A stretch of 64,000 bases of DNA, from assembly GCA_963575745.1 (NCBI GenBank), contig CAUYUJ010011192.1, positions 404,792-468,791 of the forward strand, read 5' to 3'. This DNA comes from Prorocentrum cordatum (Eukaryota > Sar > Dinophyceae > Prorocentrales > Prorocentraceae). The notes under the pieces are model-generated. The model worked only from the letters and a program-made list of their open reading frames with translations. It did not search any database and was not told where the DNA came from. Shown piece by piece: positions 53,556-63,750 of the stretch. Numbering within the stretch: the first letter of the stretch is position 1; every line of letters begins with the position of its first letter. The translations under genes were made by a program, and so were the position numbers.

Positions 53556-54080
53556 ACCTCAACGCGGTGGCACCTCAAACATGAGCGACCCACCAACCCG
53601 GAAAGAAATCTCTCTCTCTCTATATATATATATATATTGAAGTGTGAGGCATGACAACGTTTCAAAGACACCTGATTGGGTGACGTGCAAATGCCACTGA
53701 GTGGATCGATCTTGATGTACTGTGCCGAGGGGTGTGCTGTGCTGCGCTGTGCTGAATTGCGATGTGGCATGCCGCAATTGTGCTCTATAGCGTTGTGGAT
53801 CGGGTCCTCCTTTGCATCTGAGTCCTGACCGAACTGATATGGATCTTAAGCTAGAGCTGCCTCAGCACACAGTAGCTGCCCGAGAGCCAATTGACAAGGG
53901 AACATGCTAGACGGAAGCTCCGCGGAACGTCCAATGGACGCGCGAGGGAAGCGTTACGGACCGTGCCAATGGACATGCCACGGGAAGTGCCAGGGGACGC
54001 GCCGCGCGACGTGCCAGGTGGACTCGCCACGGGACGCGCCAAGAAACGTGCCAAGGAACGTGCCAAGATGCATTGTTGAG
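53555..54080. repeat. Dispersed repeat D, copy 1
   Basis: Unit order: CGACCCACCAACCCGGAAAG, a CT/TA microsatellite (53610-53637), AGACACCTGATTGGGTGACG, ATCGATCTTGATGTACTGTG, GGCATGCCGCAATTGTGCTC, GCATCTGAGTCCTGACCGAA, GGATCTTAAGCTAGAGCTGC, then a tail of GGACGYGCCA-type 12-14-bp repeats. Other copies: 54070, 54950, 56430 and 62512. Confidence 0.88.
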
Positions 54081-54405
54081 TGTATCGATCTTGATGTACC
54101 GTGCCGAGGGCTGTGTTGTGCTGCGCCGTGCTGAACTGCGATGTGCCATGCCGCGACTGTGCTCGATAGCGTTGTGGATCGAGTCCTCCCTGGCATCCGA
54201 GTCCTCACCGATCTTAAAGTCGAGCTGCCCCAGCAGATGGTAGCTGCCCCCAGAGCTAATTGAAAGGGTGACATGCCAGGAGGACGCGCCGCGGAACGTC
54301 CGAAGGGATGCGCCAGGCGACGTGCCAAGGGACGTGCCGCGGGGACGCACCGCGGGACGTGCATAATGGACGCGCTACGGAATGTGCCAATGGACGTGCC
54401 ACCTC
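54070..54405. repeat. Dispersed repeat D, copy 2 (5'-truncated)
   Basis: Begins at the ATTGTTGAGTGTATCGATCTTG point directly after the tail of copy 1, so copies 1 and 2 are tandem. It has AAAGTCGAGCTGCCCCAGCA and the GGACGTGCCAAGGGACG tail. Confidence 0.85.
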
Positions 54406-54950
54406 ATGCTAGACACCCGCCTGGGCGAACCAGACACGTGAAAACAAGTGCCCCAGGAAGGAAGGCACCAGGAGGCCCATGTTAGATACCCCGAAGGTGG
54501 CCTGGACACGTTAAAGCACCTGGTTCCGCCATGTTAAATACCCCCTGGATGGCCTGGACACGTAAACACACGTGGGACCAGCTCTGGGCAACCATGTTAG
54601 ATACATCACTGGGTGGCCTGGACACGTTAAAAAACGTGGTCCTTGCTCGGGACAGCCATATTAGACATCTCCCCGGGTGGCCTGGACACGTGTAAACACA
54701 TGGTCCTTGCTCGGGGCAATCATGTTAAATACCCCCGGGGTAGCCTGGGCACGTGAAAACACATGGTTCAAGCTCAGGAGACCCATGTTAGATATCCCCT
54801 TGGGTGGCCTGGACACGTAAAAACACGTGGATCCAGCTCGGGACAACCATGTTAGATACTCCCCTGGGTGGCCTGGACACATAAAAACACTTGGTTCCAA
54901 TTCGGGATAACCATGTTAGATACCCTCCTGGGCTGCCCGGACATGTAAAA
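54405..54950. repeat. 62-bp minisatellite (GGTGGCCTGGACACGTAAAAACAC)
   Basis: About nine units of CATGTTAGATACCCCC...GGTGGCCTGGACACGTAAA, then ACACGTGGTTCCAGCTCGGG, at ~60-63-bp steps. Shorter blocks of the same unit are at 56270-56430 and 60055-60270. Confidence 0.92.
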
Positions 54951-55500
54951 CATGATCGACCCACGAACCCGGAAAGGAATATAGAAGTGTAAGGCATGGC
55001 AACGTTTCAAAGACACCTGACTGTGCGACGGGCAAATGCAATGCTGAATGTATCGATCTTGATGTACTGTGCCGAGGGCTGTGCTGTGCTACGCCGTGCT
55101 GAACTGCGATGTGCCATGCCGCGATTGTGCTCTATATATATATATATATGTATAGCGTTGTGGATCGAGTCCTCCCTGGCATCCGAGTCCTGACCGAACT
55201 GATCTGGATCTTAAGCTCGAGCTGCCTGAGCAGATGGTAGCTGCCCCAGAACGAATCGACAGAGGGGACATGCCAGGAGGACGCGGCGCGGAACGTCTCA
55301 AGGGACGCGCCAGGCGACGTGCCAGGGGACGTGCCATGGGGACGCACCGCGGGACGTGCCAAAGAGACGCGCTACGGAACGTACCAATGGACGTGCACCG
55401 CGCGACGTGCTAGGGGGACTCGCCACGGGACGCTCCGCGGAACGTGCCAGGCAAGATGCCAGGCTGCAATGTTGAGTGTATCGATGTTGATGTACCGTGC
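54950..55500. repeat. Dispersed repeat D, copy 3
   Basis: Full-length, without the CT/TA run of copy 1 (it reads GGAAAGGAATATAGAAGTG) but with its own (TA)n at 55132-55152 inside GTGCTCTATA|GCGTTGTGG. The GGACGYGCCA tail runs to ~55460. Confidence 0.88.
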
Positions 55501-55975
55501 CGAGGGCTGTGCTGTGCCTGGGCGACCTGGACACGTGAAAACAAACGTTTCGCTCATGACGTTCTCAGCACATCCTCATGCTAGACATCCGCCTGGGCCA
55601 CCTGGACACGTGCAAACAAGCGTCTCGATCGAGCCTTCCTCGACAAATCCTCATGCTAGACATCCGCCTGGGCGACGAGGACGCGTCAAACCAAGCGTCT
55701 CGCTCAAGACATCCTCAACAAATCCTGGCGCTAGACCTCTGTCTGGGCAACCTGGAGGCGTAAAACCAAGCGTCTCGCTCGAGACATCCTCAAGACCTGG
55801 GCACGTGAAAGCAAGCATTTCACTTGAGAGATCCTATGAATTCAGGTCCCAAGGAGAGGACAATCTATAACACAAAACGAGCGTTTCGCTCGAGACATCC
55901 TCAACACATTCCGAAAGCCCAACGTTTCGCTCGAGACATCCTCCAAAATAAAATCGCCAACCCTACGCGACCTCG
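55500..55975. repeat. GAGACATCCTC / GCCTGGGCGACCTGG minisatellite, second block
   Basis: Same unit as 49.95-50.5 kb (CATGCTAGACATCCGCCTGG, TTTCGCTCGAGACATCCTCA). About seven copies, ending in a copy of the GCCCTTTCC interspersed repeat (55.97-56.08 kb). Confidence 0.88.
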
Positions 55976-56079
55976 ATATTTATCGCAAAATAATTTCGCC
56001 GGCCCTACAGCCGTCAGAATCGCGGGTAAACGCAATATAAGAAAACCCTGGGCCCCAGCCCTTTCCGGGAAAAAACACA

Positions 56080-56270
56080 TGGTTCCAGCTCGGTACCCCC
56101 CTGCGTGTCCCGCTCGAGACATCCTCGCAATGTCTTCCCTGGCGAGGCCCCCAAAGCGCCACCACCTGTCCAGATCAAGAGGGCATCACTGTTCTGTATT
56201 GGGATATGTGCTCGGATACCGCTTTTCGGCCCCCCGTGCGTTTCCTCATAAATCGGCGTTGGGCCCGACG
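56080..56270. other. Short spacer, no recognised gene
   Basis: Between the GCCCTTTCC repeat and a three-unit block of the 62-bp minisatellite (56270-56430). Nothing was recognised. Confidence 0.35.
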
Positions 56271-56429
56271 TCATGTTAGGTCCCCCCCTGGGCAGCCTAG
56301 ACACGTAAAAACACATGGCTCCAGCACAGGACCACCATGTTAGATACCCCCCTGGGTGGCCTGGACACATGAAAACACATGGTTCCGGCGCAGGACCACC
56401 ATGTTAGATCCCTCCTGGGTGGCGTGGAC

Positions 56430-57120
56430 ATGCAAAACATGATCGACCCACGAACCCGGAAAGGAATATAGAAATGTAACGCATGGCAGCGTTTTCAAAG
56501 ACACCTGATTGGGTGACGGGCAAATGCAATGCTGAGTGTATCGATCTTGATGTACCGTGCCGAGGGCTGTGCTGTGCTGCACCGTGCTGAATTGCGATGT
56601 GCCATGCCGCGGTTGTGCTCTATAGCGTCGTGGATCGAGTTCTCCTTTGCATCCGAGTCCTGACCGAACTTGATATGGATCTTAACAAAGGAAAATGAAA
56701 AAACAATATATGAGAAACGAAAATGAAGATGAGAAAAAAAAAGTAGAAATAGAGAATAAAGCAAGACAGAAAATAAACGAAAAGCGAAATGATAAAACAA
56801 CAAAAGAAAAAAAAAGACAGGGAAACGAGAAAAAGATATAATAAACTGAGAAAACAAAGTATAAAAAAAAAAGAGAAAAACATAAGCAAGACAAAGTGAA
56901 ACCGGAAAGGGGCAAAAAAAAAAACATAAAAGGCAAAAAAAAAAAACTATATAGCTCGAGCTGCTGAACACATGTAGCGCCCCAGAAGCTAATTGACGGG
57001 GGACATGCCCATGCAGGAGGACGCGCCGCGAAACGTCCCCAGGGACGCGCCAGGCGACGTGCCAAGGGACGTGCCATGGGGTCGCACCGTAGGCCGTGCC
57101 AAGGGGACGCGCTAAGGGAC
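56430..57120. repeat. Dispersed repeat D, copy 4, interrupted
   Basis: Collinear with copies 1, 3 and 5 until GATATGGATCTTAA (56684), and resumes at GCTCGAGCTGCTGAACACA (56954). The uninterrupted copies read straight through (GGATCTTAAGCTCGAGCTGC). The GGACGYGCCA tail follows at 57010-57120. Confidence 0.88.
56687..56953. mobile_element. A-rich purine-strand insertion inside repeat D
   Basis: About 265 bp, almost entirely A/G plus some T/C on the plus strand (CAAAGGAAAATGAAAAAACA at the left, TATATA at the right), placed exactly between TTAA and GCTCGAG of the host repeat. No terminal inverted repeat or clear target duplication. Mobile origin is inference; a templated insertion is the alternative. 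Confidence 0.5.
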
Positions 57121-57500
57121 ATCCTCAAAATTCCTGCGCGCGGGACGTGGCACGCGCGAGACATCTTCCGAATTCCTGCGAGCGGGACGTGAAAACAAGC
57201 ATTTCGCCTGAGACATCCTCTGAATTCTGGCCCCCCACGAGGCCCCCGCTCGAGACATCCCCAAGTTTGCAGAAACAGCGTTTCGCTCGAGACATCCCAT
57301 TCCAAAAACAATCATAAAAACTCAAGAGAACAAATTGTGAAACACAAGCGTTTCGCTCGAACTTCCTGCCAAAATTCTAAGAAATCCTGACAAAACAAGC
57401 GAGTTAGTCGAGACATCCTCGAAATTCCTGCGCGCGGGACGCGGCACGCGCGAGACATCCTCGGAATTCCTGCGCGCGGGGCGCTTTTCCGCGTCGCGGT
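57120..57500. repeat. GAGACATC units with CCTGCGCGCGGGACG
   Basis: Variants of CGCGAGACATCCTCGGAATT, CCTGCGCGCGGGACGTG and AGCGTTTCGCTCGAGACATC, about eight units of irregular length. CCTGCGCGCGGG is nearly palindromic. Confidence 0.8.
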
Positions 57501-57726
57501 CGGGGCTCCAGACCCTGTTATTTGTCGAGAATTCTGCGAAAAACGCTCTGGCGCTCGCAACTTTCTTTTTCTCCACTTGCTTCGTGGGGTTTCTGGTGTT
57601 CTTCCCACCCGCGCCGGCACCCGCGTCTCACCCACACCCCATCCTTTCCACCTACCATCTCCTCCTCCCGACCCCGTACCTCCCCCCCGCAACCCTGTCA
57701 CCGCCTCTCCTCCTCACTCACACGAG
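57500..57726. other. Spacer, pyrimidine-rich
   Basis: Unique C/T-rich DNA (57560-57720) between the GAGACATC units and the pentanucleotide repeat. No gene. Confidence 0.4.
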
Positions 57727-57856
57727 CGCAGCGCAGCGCAGCGCAGCGCAGCACAGCACAGCACAGCACAGCACATCACAGCGCAGCGCACACAGCACAG
57801 CACAGCACAGCACAGCACAGCACAGCACAGCACAGCACAGCACAGCACAGCACAGC

Positions 57857-57889
<33 letters not shown>

Positions 57890-57890
57890 C
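57727..57890. repeat. (CAGCA)n pentanucleotide and (CA)n
   Basis: GCGCA then CAGCA units (about 27) end in (CA)n at 57861-57890. Ser/Thr/Ala/Gln or Cys/Val/Leu homopolymer-like frames are by-products. Confidence 0.95.
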
Positions 57891-57894
57891 ACAG

Positions 57895-59775
57895 GGGGTG
57901 CGCAAGGGGTGGTCTCTCAGTGCGGTCTCTATCCGTCGCACGCTCGCAACGCACGGCAGGCGTAGCAGCTCCTCGACACCAAGGGGGTGCGCAGGGGGTG
58001 CGGTCTCTATCCGTCGCACGCTCGCAAAACGCGGCAGGCGTTGTTATCGACGCGAGAAAGGGTGCGCAGGGTGTGCGGTCTCTATCCGTCGCACGCTCGC
58101 ACAACGCGGCGGGCGTGGCAGTTCCTCGACACCAGAGGGGGGGCGCAGGGTGTGCGGTCTGTACCCGTCGCACGCTCGCAAAACGCGGCGGGCGTAGCAG
58201 TTCCTCGACACCAGGGGGGGTGCGCAGGGGTGCGGTCTCTATCCGTCGCCACGCTCGCAAAGCGCGCAGGCTTGGCCTTTCCTCGACACCTCCTCGACAC
58301 GAGAGGGGTGCGCAGTTGGTGCGGGTCGTATCCGGTCCGCACGCTCGCAGCGCGGCCAGGCGTGGCATTTCCTCGACACCAGGGAGGTGTGCACGGGGTG
58401 CGGTCTCTATCCGTCGCACGCCCGCAAAGCGCGGCAGGCGTGACATTTCCTCGACACCAGGGGGGTGCGCAGGGGGTGCGGTCTCTATCCGTCGCACGCT
58501 CGCAAAGCGCGGCAGGCGTGGCATTTCCTCCACACCAGGGGCGGGCGCAGGGGGTGCGGTCTCTATCCGTCGCACGCTCGCAAAGCGCGGCAGGCGTGGT
58601 AGTGCATCGACACCAGGGGGGTGCGCTTGGGATGCGGTCTCTATCCGTCGCACGTTTGCAAAGCGCGGCAGGCGTGGCATTCCTTCGACACCAGGGGGGG
58701 GCGCAGGGGGTGCGGTCTCTATCCGTCGCTCGCCCGCAAAGCGCGGCAGGCGTGACATTTCCTCGACACCAGAGGGTGCGCAGGGGGTGCGGTCTCTATC
58801 CGTCGCACGCTCGCAAAGCGCGGCAGGCGTAGCATTTCCTCGACACCAGGGGGGGTGCGCAGGGGGTGCGGTCTCTATCCGTGGCACGCTCGCAAAGCGC
58901 GGCAGGCGTGGCATTTCCTCCACACCAGGGGGGGTGCGCAGGGGGTATGCGGTCTCTATCCGTCCGACGGTCGCGGGGCGTGGCCAGGGTGGTATGTTCA
59001 ATCGGCACGAATAGGGGTGCCGCAGTTGGTGCGGTCTGTATCCGTCGCACGCTCGCAAAGCGCGGCACGCGTGGCATTTCCTCCACACCAGGGGCGGACG
59101 CAGGGGGCGCGGCCTCTATCCGTCGAACGCTCGCAAAGCGCGGCAGGCGTGGTAGTGCATCGACACGAGAGGGGGTGCGCTGGGGGTGCGGTCTCTATCC
59201 GTCGCACGCTCGCAAAGCGCGGCAGGCGTGGCATTCCTTCGACACCAGGGATGGGCGCAGGGGGTGCGGTCTCCATCCGTCGCACGCCCGCAAAGCGCGG
59301 CAGGCGTGACATTTCCTCGACACCAGGGGGTGCGCAGGGGGTGCGGTCTCTATCCGTCGCACGCTCGCAAAGCGCGGCACGTGGTGGCATTTCCTCGACA
59401 CCAAAAGGGGGTGCGCAATTGGCGCGGTCTCTATCCGGCGCACGCTGGCAAAGCGCGGCAAGCGTGGCATTTCTTCGACACCAGGGGGGGTGCGCAGGGG
59501 ATGCGGTCTTCATCCGTCGCACGCTCGCAAAGCGCGGCAGGCGCGGTAGTTCATCGACACGAGAGGGGGTGCGCAGGGGGTGCGGTCTCTGTCCGTCGCA
59601 CGCTCGCAAAGCGCGGCAGGCGTGGCATTTCCTCCACGCCAGGGGGGGCGCAGGGGGGGCGGTCTGCATCCGTCGCACGCTCGCAAAGCGCGGCAGGCGT
59701 GGTAGTTCATCGACACGAGAGGGGGGGTGCGCAGGGGTCGCACGCTCGCAAAGCGCGGCAGGCGTAGCAGTTCCG
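57895..59775. repeat. ~88-bp minisatellite, about 21 copies
   Basis: GGTCTCTATCCGTCGCACGC then TCGCAAAGCGCGGCAGGCGT, GGCATTTCCTCGACACCAGG and GGGTGCGCAGGGGGTGC, repeated with 85-95-bp spacing. Frames of up to 476 (plus) and 456 (minus) codons are opened by the repeat; each copy shifts length by 1-2 bases, so no frame is maintained selectively. Confidence 0.95.
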
Positions 59776-59779
59776 CGGC

Positions 59780-60060
59780 AGGCAAACACATAAGACTTAA
59801 ATCAAGTATGTGGGGTTCCTCGGTAGCGTAATTTACAAGGGAAAGCGGGGGTCTGCGGACTCCGTGTTTTATCGAGGATCCGCGATGGGGGGCGCACTTT
59901 CCTCGAGCGGGCACGCACGAAACGTTTTTTTACAACAACAAAAAACACTTCACCACGTTATTTACGCAGAATAAGTTCGCCGGCCCTCTTCAAGTCAAAA
60001 CCGGGGGTGAACCCACTAAAAGAGAACCCTGGACCGGCGCCCTTTCCGGGAAACACGTGG
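59780..60060. other. Spacer and GCCCTTTCC repeat copy
   Basis: Ends with a copy of the interspersed repeat (ATTTACGCAGAATAAGTTCG...CGCCCTTTCCGGGAAAC). AAGGGAAAGCGGGGGTCTGC at 59838 recurs at 60755. No gene. Confidence 0.5.
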
Positions 60061-60960
60061 TTCCAGCTCGGGACCACCATGTCAGATACCTCCTGGGCGG
60101 CCTGGACACGTGAAAACACATGGTTCCAGCTCGGGACCACCACGTTAGATACCTCCTGGGTGGCCTGCACACGTGAAAACAAATGGTTCCAGCCCACCCA
60201 GGGGAGATATCCAACATGCGGTCGTCTAGGGCGCCAGCCAGGGGCAGCCACGTTAGATGCACCCTGGGCGACATGGGCACGTGAAAACAAACATTTCCCC
60301 TGAGACATCCTCTGTATTCTGGCCCCCGGCGAAGCCCCCGCTCGAGACATCCCCCAACTCTGCAAAACCAGCGTTTCGCCTGAGACATCCTCAAGGCATG
60401 TATAAAACACGCGTTTCGCTCGGGACATCCTCAATTTTTCCACGTCGAATGGGACTTTACCACGTTATTTACCGCAAGTGATTTCGCAAGCAGAAACAGG
60501 AGGGACCATAACTGAAAGAGAACCCTGGACCCGCGCCCTTTCCAGGAAAAGCCAACCTTCCTTATGCAAAACAAGCGCGGGGCTCGAGACATCCTCGAAA
60601 TTCCTGCGCGAGGGGCGCGCCATCCTCGAGCGGGCACGCGAAACATAAACTTCTCCATGCTCTCAAAACGGCCCGTCGATGATTTCAATGTCTCCATACC
60701 TCGCTATTTAGTGTGGATTCTGTGCAAAACGCTCCGCACCCTCTTCCTTTACAAAGGAAAGCGGGGGTCTGCGGACTCCGCCAGGCAACGAAGATCCGAC
60801 ATGGGGGGCGCATTTGTCCCACGCCGACTGGGACTTTACCTTGTTATTTCTCGCAAATGATTCCGCCGGCCTCCTTCAAGTCGAGGCGGGGGGGGGGAAC
60901 CCACTGAAAGAGAACCCTCGGCCTAAGCCCTTTCTGGGAAAAAGGCACCCCCCCTCTGTC
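60060..60960. repeat. Mixed block: 62-bp units, GAGACATCCTC units, GCCCTTTCC repeats
   Basis: Three 62-bp units (60060-60190), GAGACATCC units at 60300, 60342, 60382, 60422 and 60590, and GCCCTTTCC repeat copies at 60530-60550 and 60890-60945. The families recur together in the same order as at 55.5-56.4 kb, so larger composite blocks seem to have been copied. Confidence 0.75.
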
Positions 60961-61185
60961 CATCCCCATCTGGGAGGGCGCGCGCATGTAAAACGCAGCA
61001 TGCAACGCGTGGCCTTCTGCGGAAGCTGTCGGCCACGCGCCAGCTTGGCAACGCTCGAGCTCGACGACAGGTAACAGTATGCGAATTGGCCAGTGGACAC
61101 ACGGTGGTGGAAGACTACATGCTTCTCCCCCCCACTCCTCCACATCCTGCGCGCAAGCGGGAGAGCATGAGTGCGCCAACTCCTC

Positions 61186-62228
61186 TCAGAGGTCAACGTC
61201 TAGCACGAGACCTTTGGCTCCGTCCCCGGAGGCGCTCCTCGAGAACATGGCCCCAGCTTCCTGGTAATCACCTACGGGTTTGTTCGAAGCAATTGGTCTT
61301 CCCCTGCAACGAAGTCAGCTCCATCCAGTCGAACGGGTTGGACTGCTTGGGACGGCACAGCGCGGTGAGAAGGCGATCCGCGATTCGATGCACCGTGTCA
61401 TAAGGTCGTTGTTCATACCGATGAGGCCACAAGACAGCGCGTCACAGATGAAGACGCGTTCGGGCCTCCACCGCGCCGCGGCCGATGGCGTGGATCACGT
61501 CCTTTGGCAAGGGGTCCTGGAGTTTCCCGCAAAGCGGGCGCGCGAACTCGGCGCGCAGGCCTTTGCCCCGTGATATCAGTTCGCTTGAGAGCGCCAAGCC
61601 CGGCCGGCATCAGCCCGTGCTTCTTCGGCCAATATATCGCGCAAAACAAACCACAGAACAATAGTTCTGCCCTCCGCAGCCGCAAAGACAACGAGCCGCT
61701 CGGCGAAACTGTTTTCGTGGGTCATCCACTGCGCTGCCCACTCTGCCTTCTCCTGGATCGCTGGCGTTGTATGCGTCGCATCGAAGACCATATCCTTTTT
61801 CTGCCGGATCACTGATGCACTGCTCAAGCAGGAAGGACTGCGTTTCGGAATGGGTGTTCTCCATGGCCACTTGGAAGCCGAAAGAGGCACGCGCCTCTGG
61901 CGACTGGACCTCAGCGGCGAACTGGACGGCCAAATTCTCGCAAATCTCGATCATGATCCCGTCATAGGCAACGAAGAACGAGAACGCGTGCTTGATTGAG
62001 TACCAGTCCCGGAGGTCCTGCGTGGGCACGATCTCTTCTGCCGATCAGAAGATGCAGCGTGCTTCTTATACATCGCCCCATCGCCCCATTGTCGCGGTGA
62101 ATGATTGGGAACGTCGCCCAGCGCTGAGAGTTCTCCTGCAAGAGAAGCTCGGACTCATCGAGCTCGCGATGCTCGGCGGAGACGCGGCTGACCGCGGCCG
62201 TCACGGCAGCTCGGGCTGGCGGAGCCAT
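61186..62228 (-). pseudogene. RNR2: Processed pseudogene of ribonucleotide reductase small subunit (R2)
   Basis: Near full-length R2 can be followed across frames. MAPPARAAVTAAVSRVSAEH and SELLLQENSQRWATFPI start the N terminus; VPTQDLRDWYSIKHAFSFFV, NLAVQFAAEVQSPEARA, FGFQVAMENTHSE (metal-ligand Glu/His block) and LLEQCISDPAEK follow. Next come EKAEWAAQWMTHENSFAERL, FCGLFCAIYWPKKHGLMP, NPFDWMELTSLQGKTNCFEQ and VGDYQEAGAMF, with LVLDVDL and TGA at 61186 as the R2 C-terminal tail. At least four frameshifts plus in-frame stops. No introns. R2 carries the radical-generating di-iron site for dNTP synthesis. This copy is dead. Confidence 0.9.
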
Positions 62229-62273
62229 CCTTCACAGCGAAGACTTCCACTGCCAGAAGTACGGGCTCATGGG

Positions 62274-62300
62274 GACCACAAGCCCGAAATGGCTTAAGCT
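62274..62300 (-). other. Possible relict spliced leader upstream of RNR2 pseudogene
   Basis: Minus-strand CTTAAGCCATTTCGGGCTTG contains AGCCATTT and GGCT in the DinoSL order, with one inserted G and a diverged 3' end. It lies ~60 bp before the initiating ATG (62228). Weaker than the RPS25 case because it needs a gap. Confidence 0.4.
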
Positions 62301-62324
62301 GGAACGGCTTGATGCAAAGGCTAC

Positions 62325-62510
62325 GGATGATGGTGATGGCGGCGACCATGATAATGATGATGATGATGATGATGAGGACGAGGAGGACGAAGATAATGCG
62401 GATTTTGGTGATACTGATGCTCATGGTGATGGTGGTGGCGATGGCGATTGTGATGGTGATGGTGATGATGATGATGCTGATGATGGTGATGACGATGGCG
62501 ACGCCGACAT
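62325..62510. repeat. (GAT)n / (GATGGT)n triplet tract
   Basis: Imperfect GAT, GGT and GAC triplets on the plus strand. It sits exactly between the 5' side of the RNR2 pseudogene and repeat D copy 5. Asp/Met homopolymer frames are ignored. Confidence 0.92.
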
Positions 62511-62511
62511 A

Positions 62512-62930
62512 ATCGACCCACGAACCCGGAAACGAATATAGAACTGTAACACATGGCAACGTTTTTCAAAGACACCTGATTGGGTGACGGGCAAATGCAA
62601 TGCTGAGTGCATCGATCTCGATGTACCCTGCCGAGGGCTGCGCTGTGCTGCACCGCGCTGAATTGCGATGTGCCATGCCGCGGTTGTGCTCTATAGCGTC
62701 GTGGATCGAGTCCTCCTTTGCATCCGAGTCCTGACCGAACTGATCTGGATCTTAAGCTCGAGCTGCCTGAACACACAGTAGCTGCCCCAGAGCTAATGGA
62801 CAGGGGAACATGCCAGGAGGACGCGCCGCGAAACGCCCCAAGGGACGCGCCAGGCGACGTGCCAGGGGACGCGCCATGGGGTCGCACCGTAGGACGCGCC
62901 AAAGAGACGCGCTACGGAACGTGCCAATCG
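62512..62930. repeat. Dispersed repeat D, copy 5
   Basis: Full unit from CGACCCACGAACCCGGAAAC to the GGACGCGCCA tail (62820-62920), collinear with copies 1, 3 and 4. It ends within CGGAACGTGCCAATCGGCGAG. Confidence 0.88.
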
Positions 62931-62950
62931 GCGAGGGCAGGCGCGTGATC

Positions 62951-63244
62951 ATGGACAGCCCCCGCTTCCACTACCTGCGCAACCAGTTCGGTGACCGTCG
63001 GGCCCCCGATGCGACCCGCTTCGCGTGCGCCACGTTCGCGCTCGAAGACGAGGAGCTAGCAAAACTTGTCGAACCGATCAAGGGCCAGGACAGCAGCACG
63101 GAGGCGTTGGCTTACATGTTCGACGGAGCCATCATGTCCACGCCCGCTGGCCCCGCAAAGATCCAGTCGGGGATCGACGCGTACGAAGGCACCAGCCAGG
63201 GCATCAGCGCCATCGCGAAGCCGTTCGCAAGCTTCGACGAGTGA
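62951..63244 (+). CDS. Unrecognised 97-codon coding-like frame
   Basis: ATG 62951 to TGA 63244, directly after repeat D copy 5; the frame is also open upstream through the repeat. The product is balanced and protein-like: MDSPRFHYLRNQFGDRRAPD, FALEDEELAKLVEPIKGQDS, TEALAYMFDGAIMSTPAGPA, IDAYEGTSQGISAIAKPFAS. It has no Cys, no repeats and no membrane segment. It could be an exon, a 5'-truncated retrocopy, or a small gene. I do not recognise the family. Confidence 0.45.
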   Translation: MDSPRFHYLRNQFGDRRAPDATRFACATFALEDEELAKLVEPIKGQDSSTEALAYMFDGAIMSTPAGPAKIQSGIDAYEGTSQGISAIAKPFASFDE

Positions 63245-63249
63245 GCGTC

Positions 63250-63745
63250 GCATCCAGAGCGCTGTCTTCTCGTGGGCGGCCAATCCATATGTCGAGAGCT
63301 ACGGTATCTCAACTTTGTTGTGCGAGAAAATGCAACACCTCCTAAGCGGAACCGATCTCGCCGACCGAGCGACTCCCCCCCGTACCATCGGTTCTCAGCG
63401 TTTCTGGCCGTGGTCCGAGCAACGTTCGGGTATGTGGGAGACGCCATGCGCGGCGTGCGCTTCGGTGTCGTGTTATTTTTCGTTGCGATTTCCGAGCATG
63501 CGCGTTCGGCAAGATCGATTGGTTTACAACTTGTCGCACTTTTATCGTTGCATGCGCAGACGGTAAGCATCGCTGTGAGATCTTACAGGCCCACTGAATT
63601 TACACGAGCTGGGCGGTCATTGCTGGGCGGTCATTGCTTTCAGAGAGCAGCGGCGCGTGCTTCCATGCGAACCAGCGTAGCGCAGCATCCATGTTGTTGC
63701 ATTATCCGTAGCATGTTGCTTTAAGTGCACTGCCAGAGGGTTTGC
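63250..63745. other. No recognised gene
   Basis: Unique-looking sequence. Overlapping frames of 65-166 codons on both strands are mutually exclusive and carry no motif. GAGCTGGGCGGTCATTGCTG is followed by a tandem GGGCGGTCATTGCT (63609-63640). Confidence 0.3.
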
Positions 63746-63750
63746 AGACA

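Noticed and set aside
57584-59088. 476-codon plus and 456-codon minus open frames
   Set aside because: Both are produced by the ~88-bp minisatellite; copies vary in length by 1-2 bases, so neither frame is conserved.
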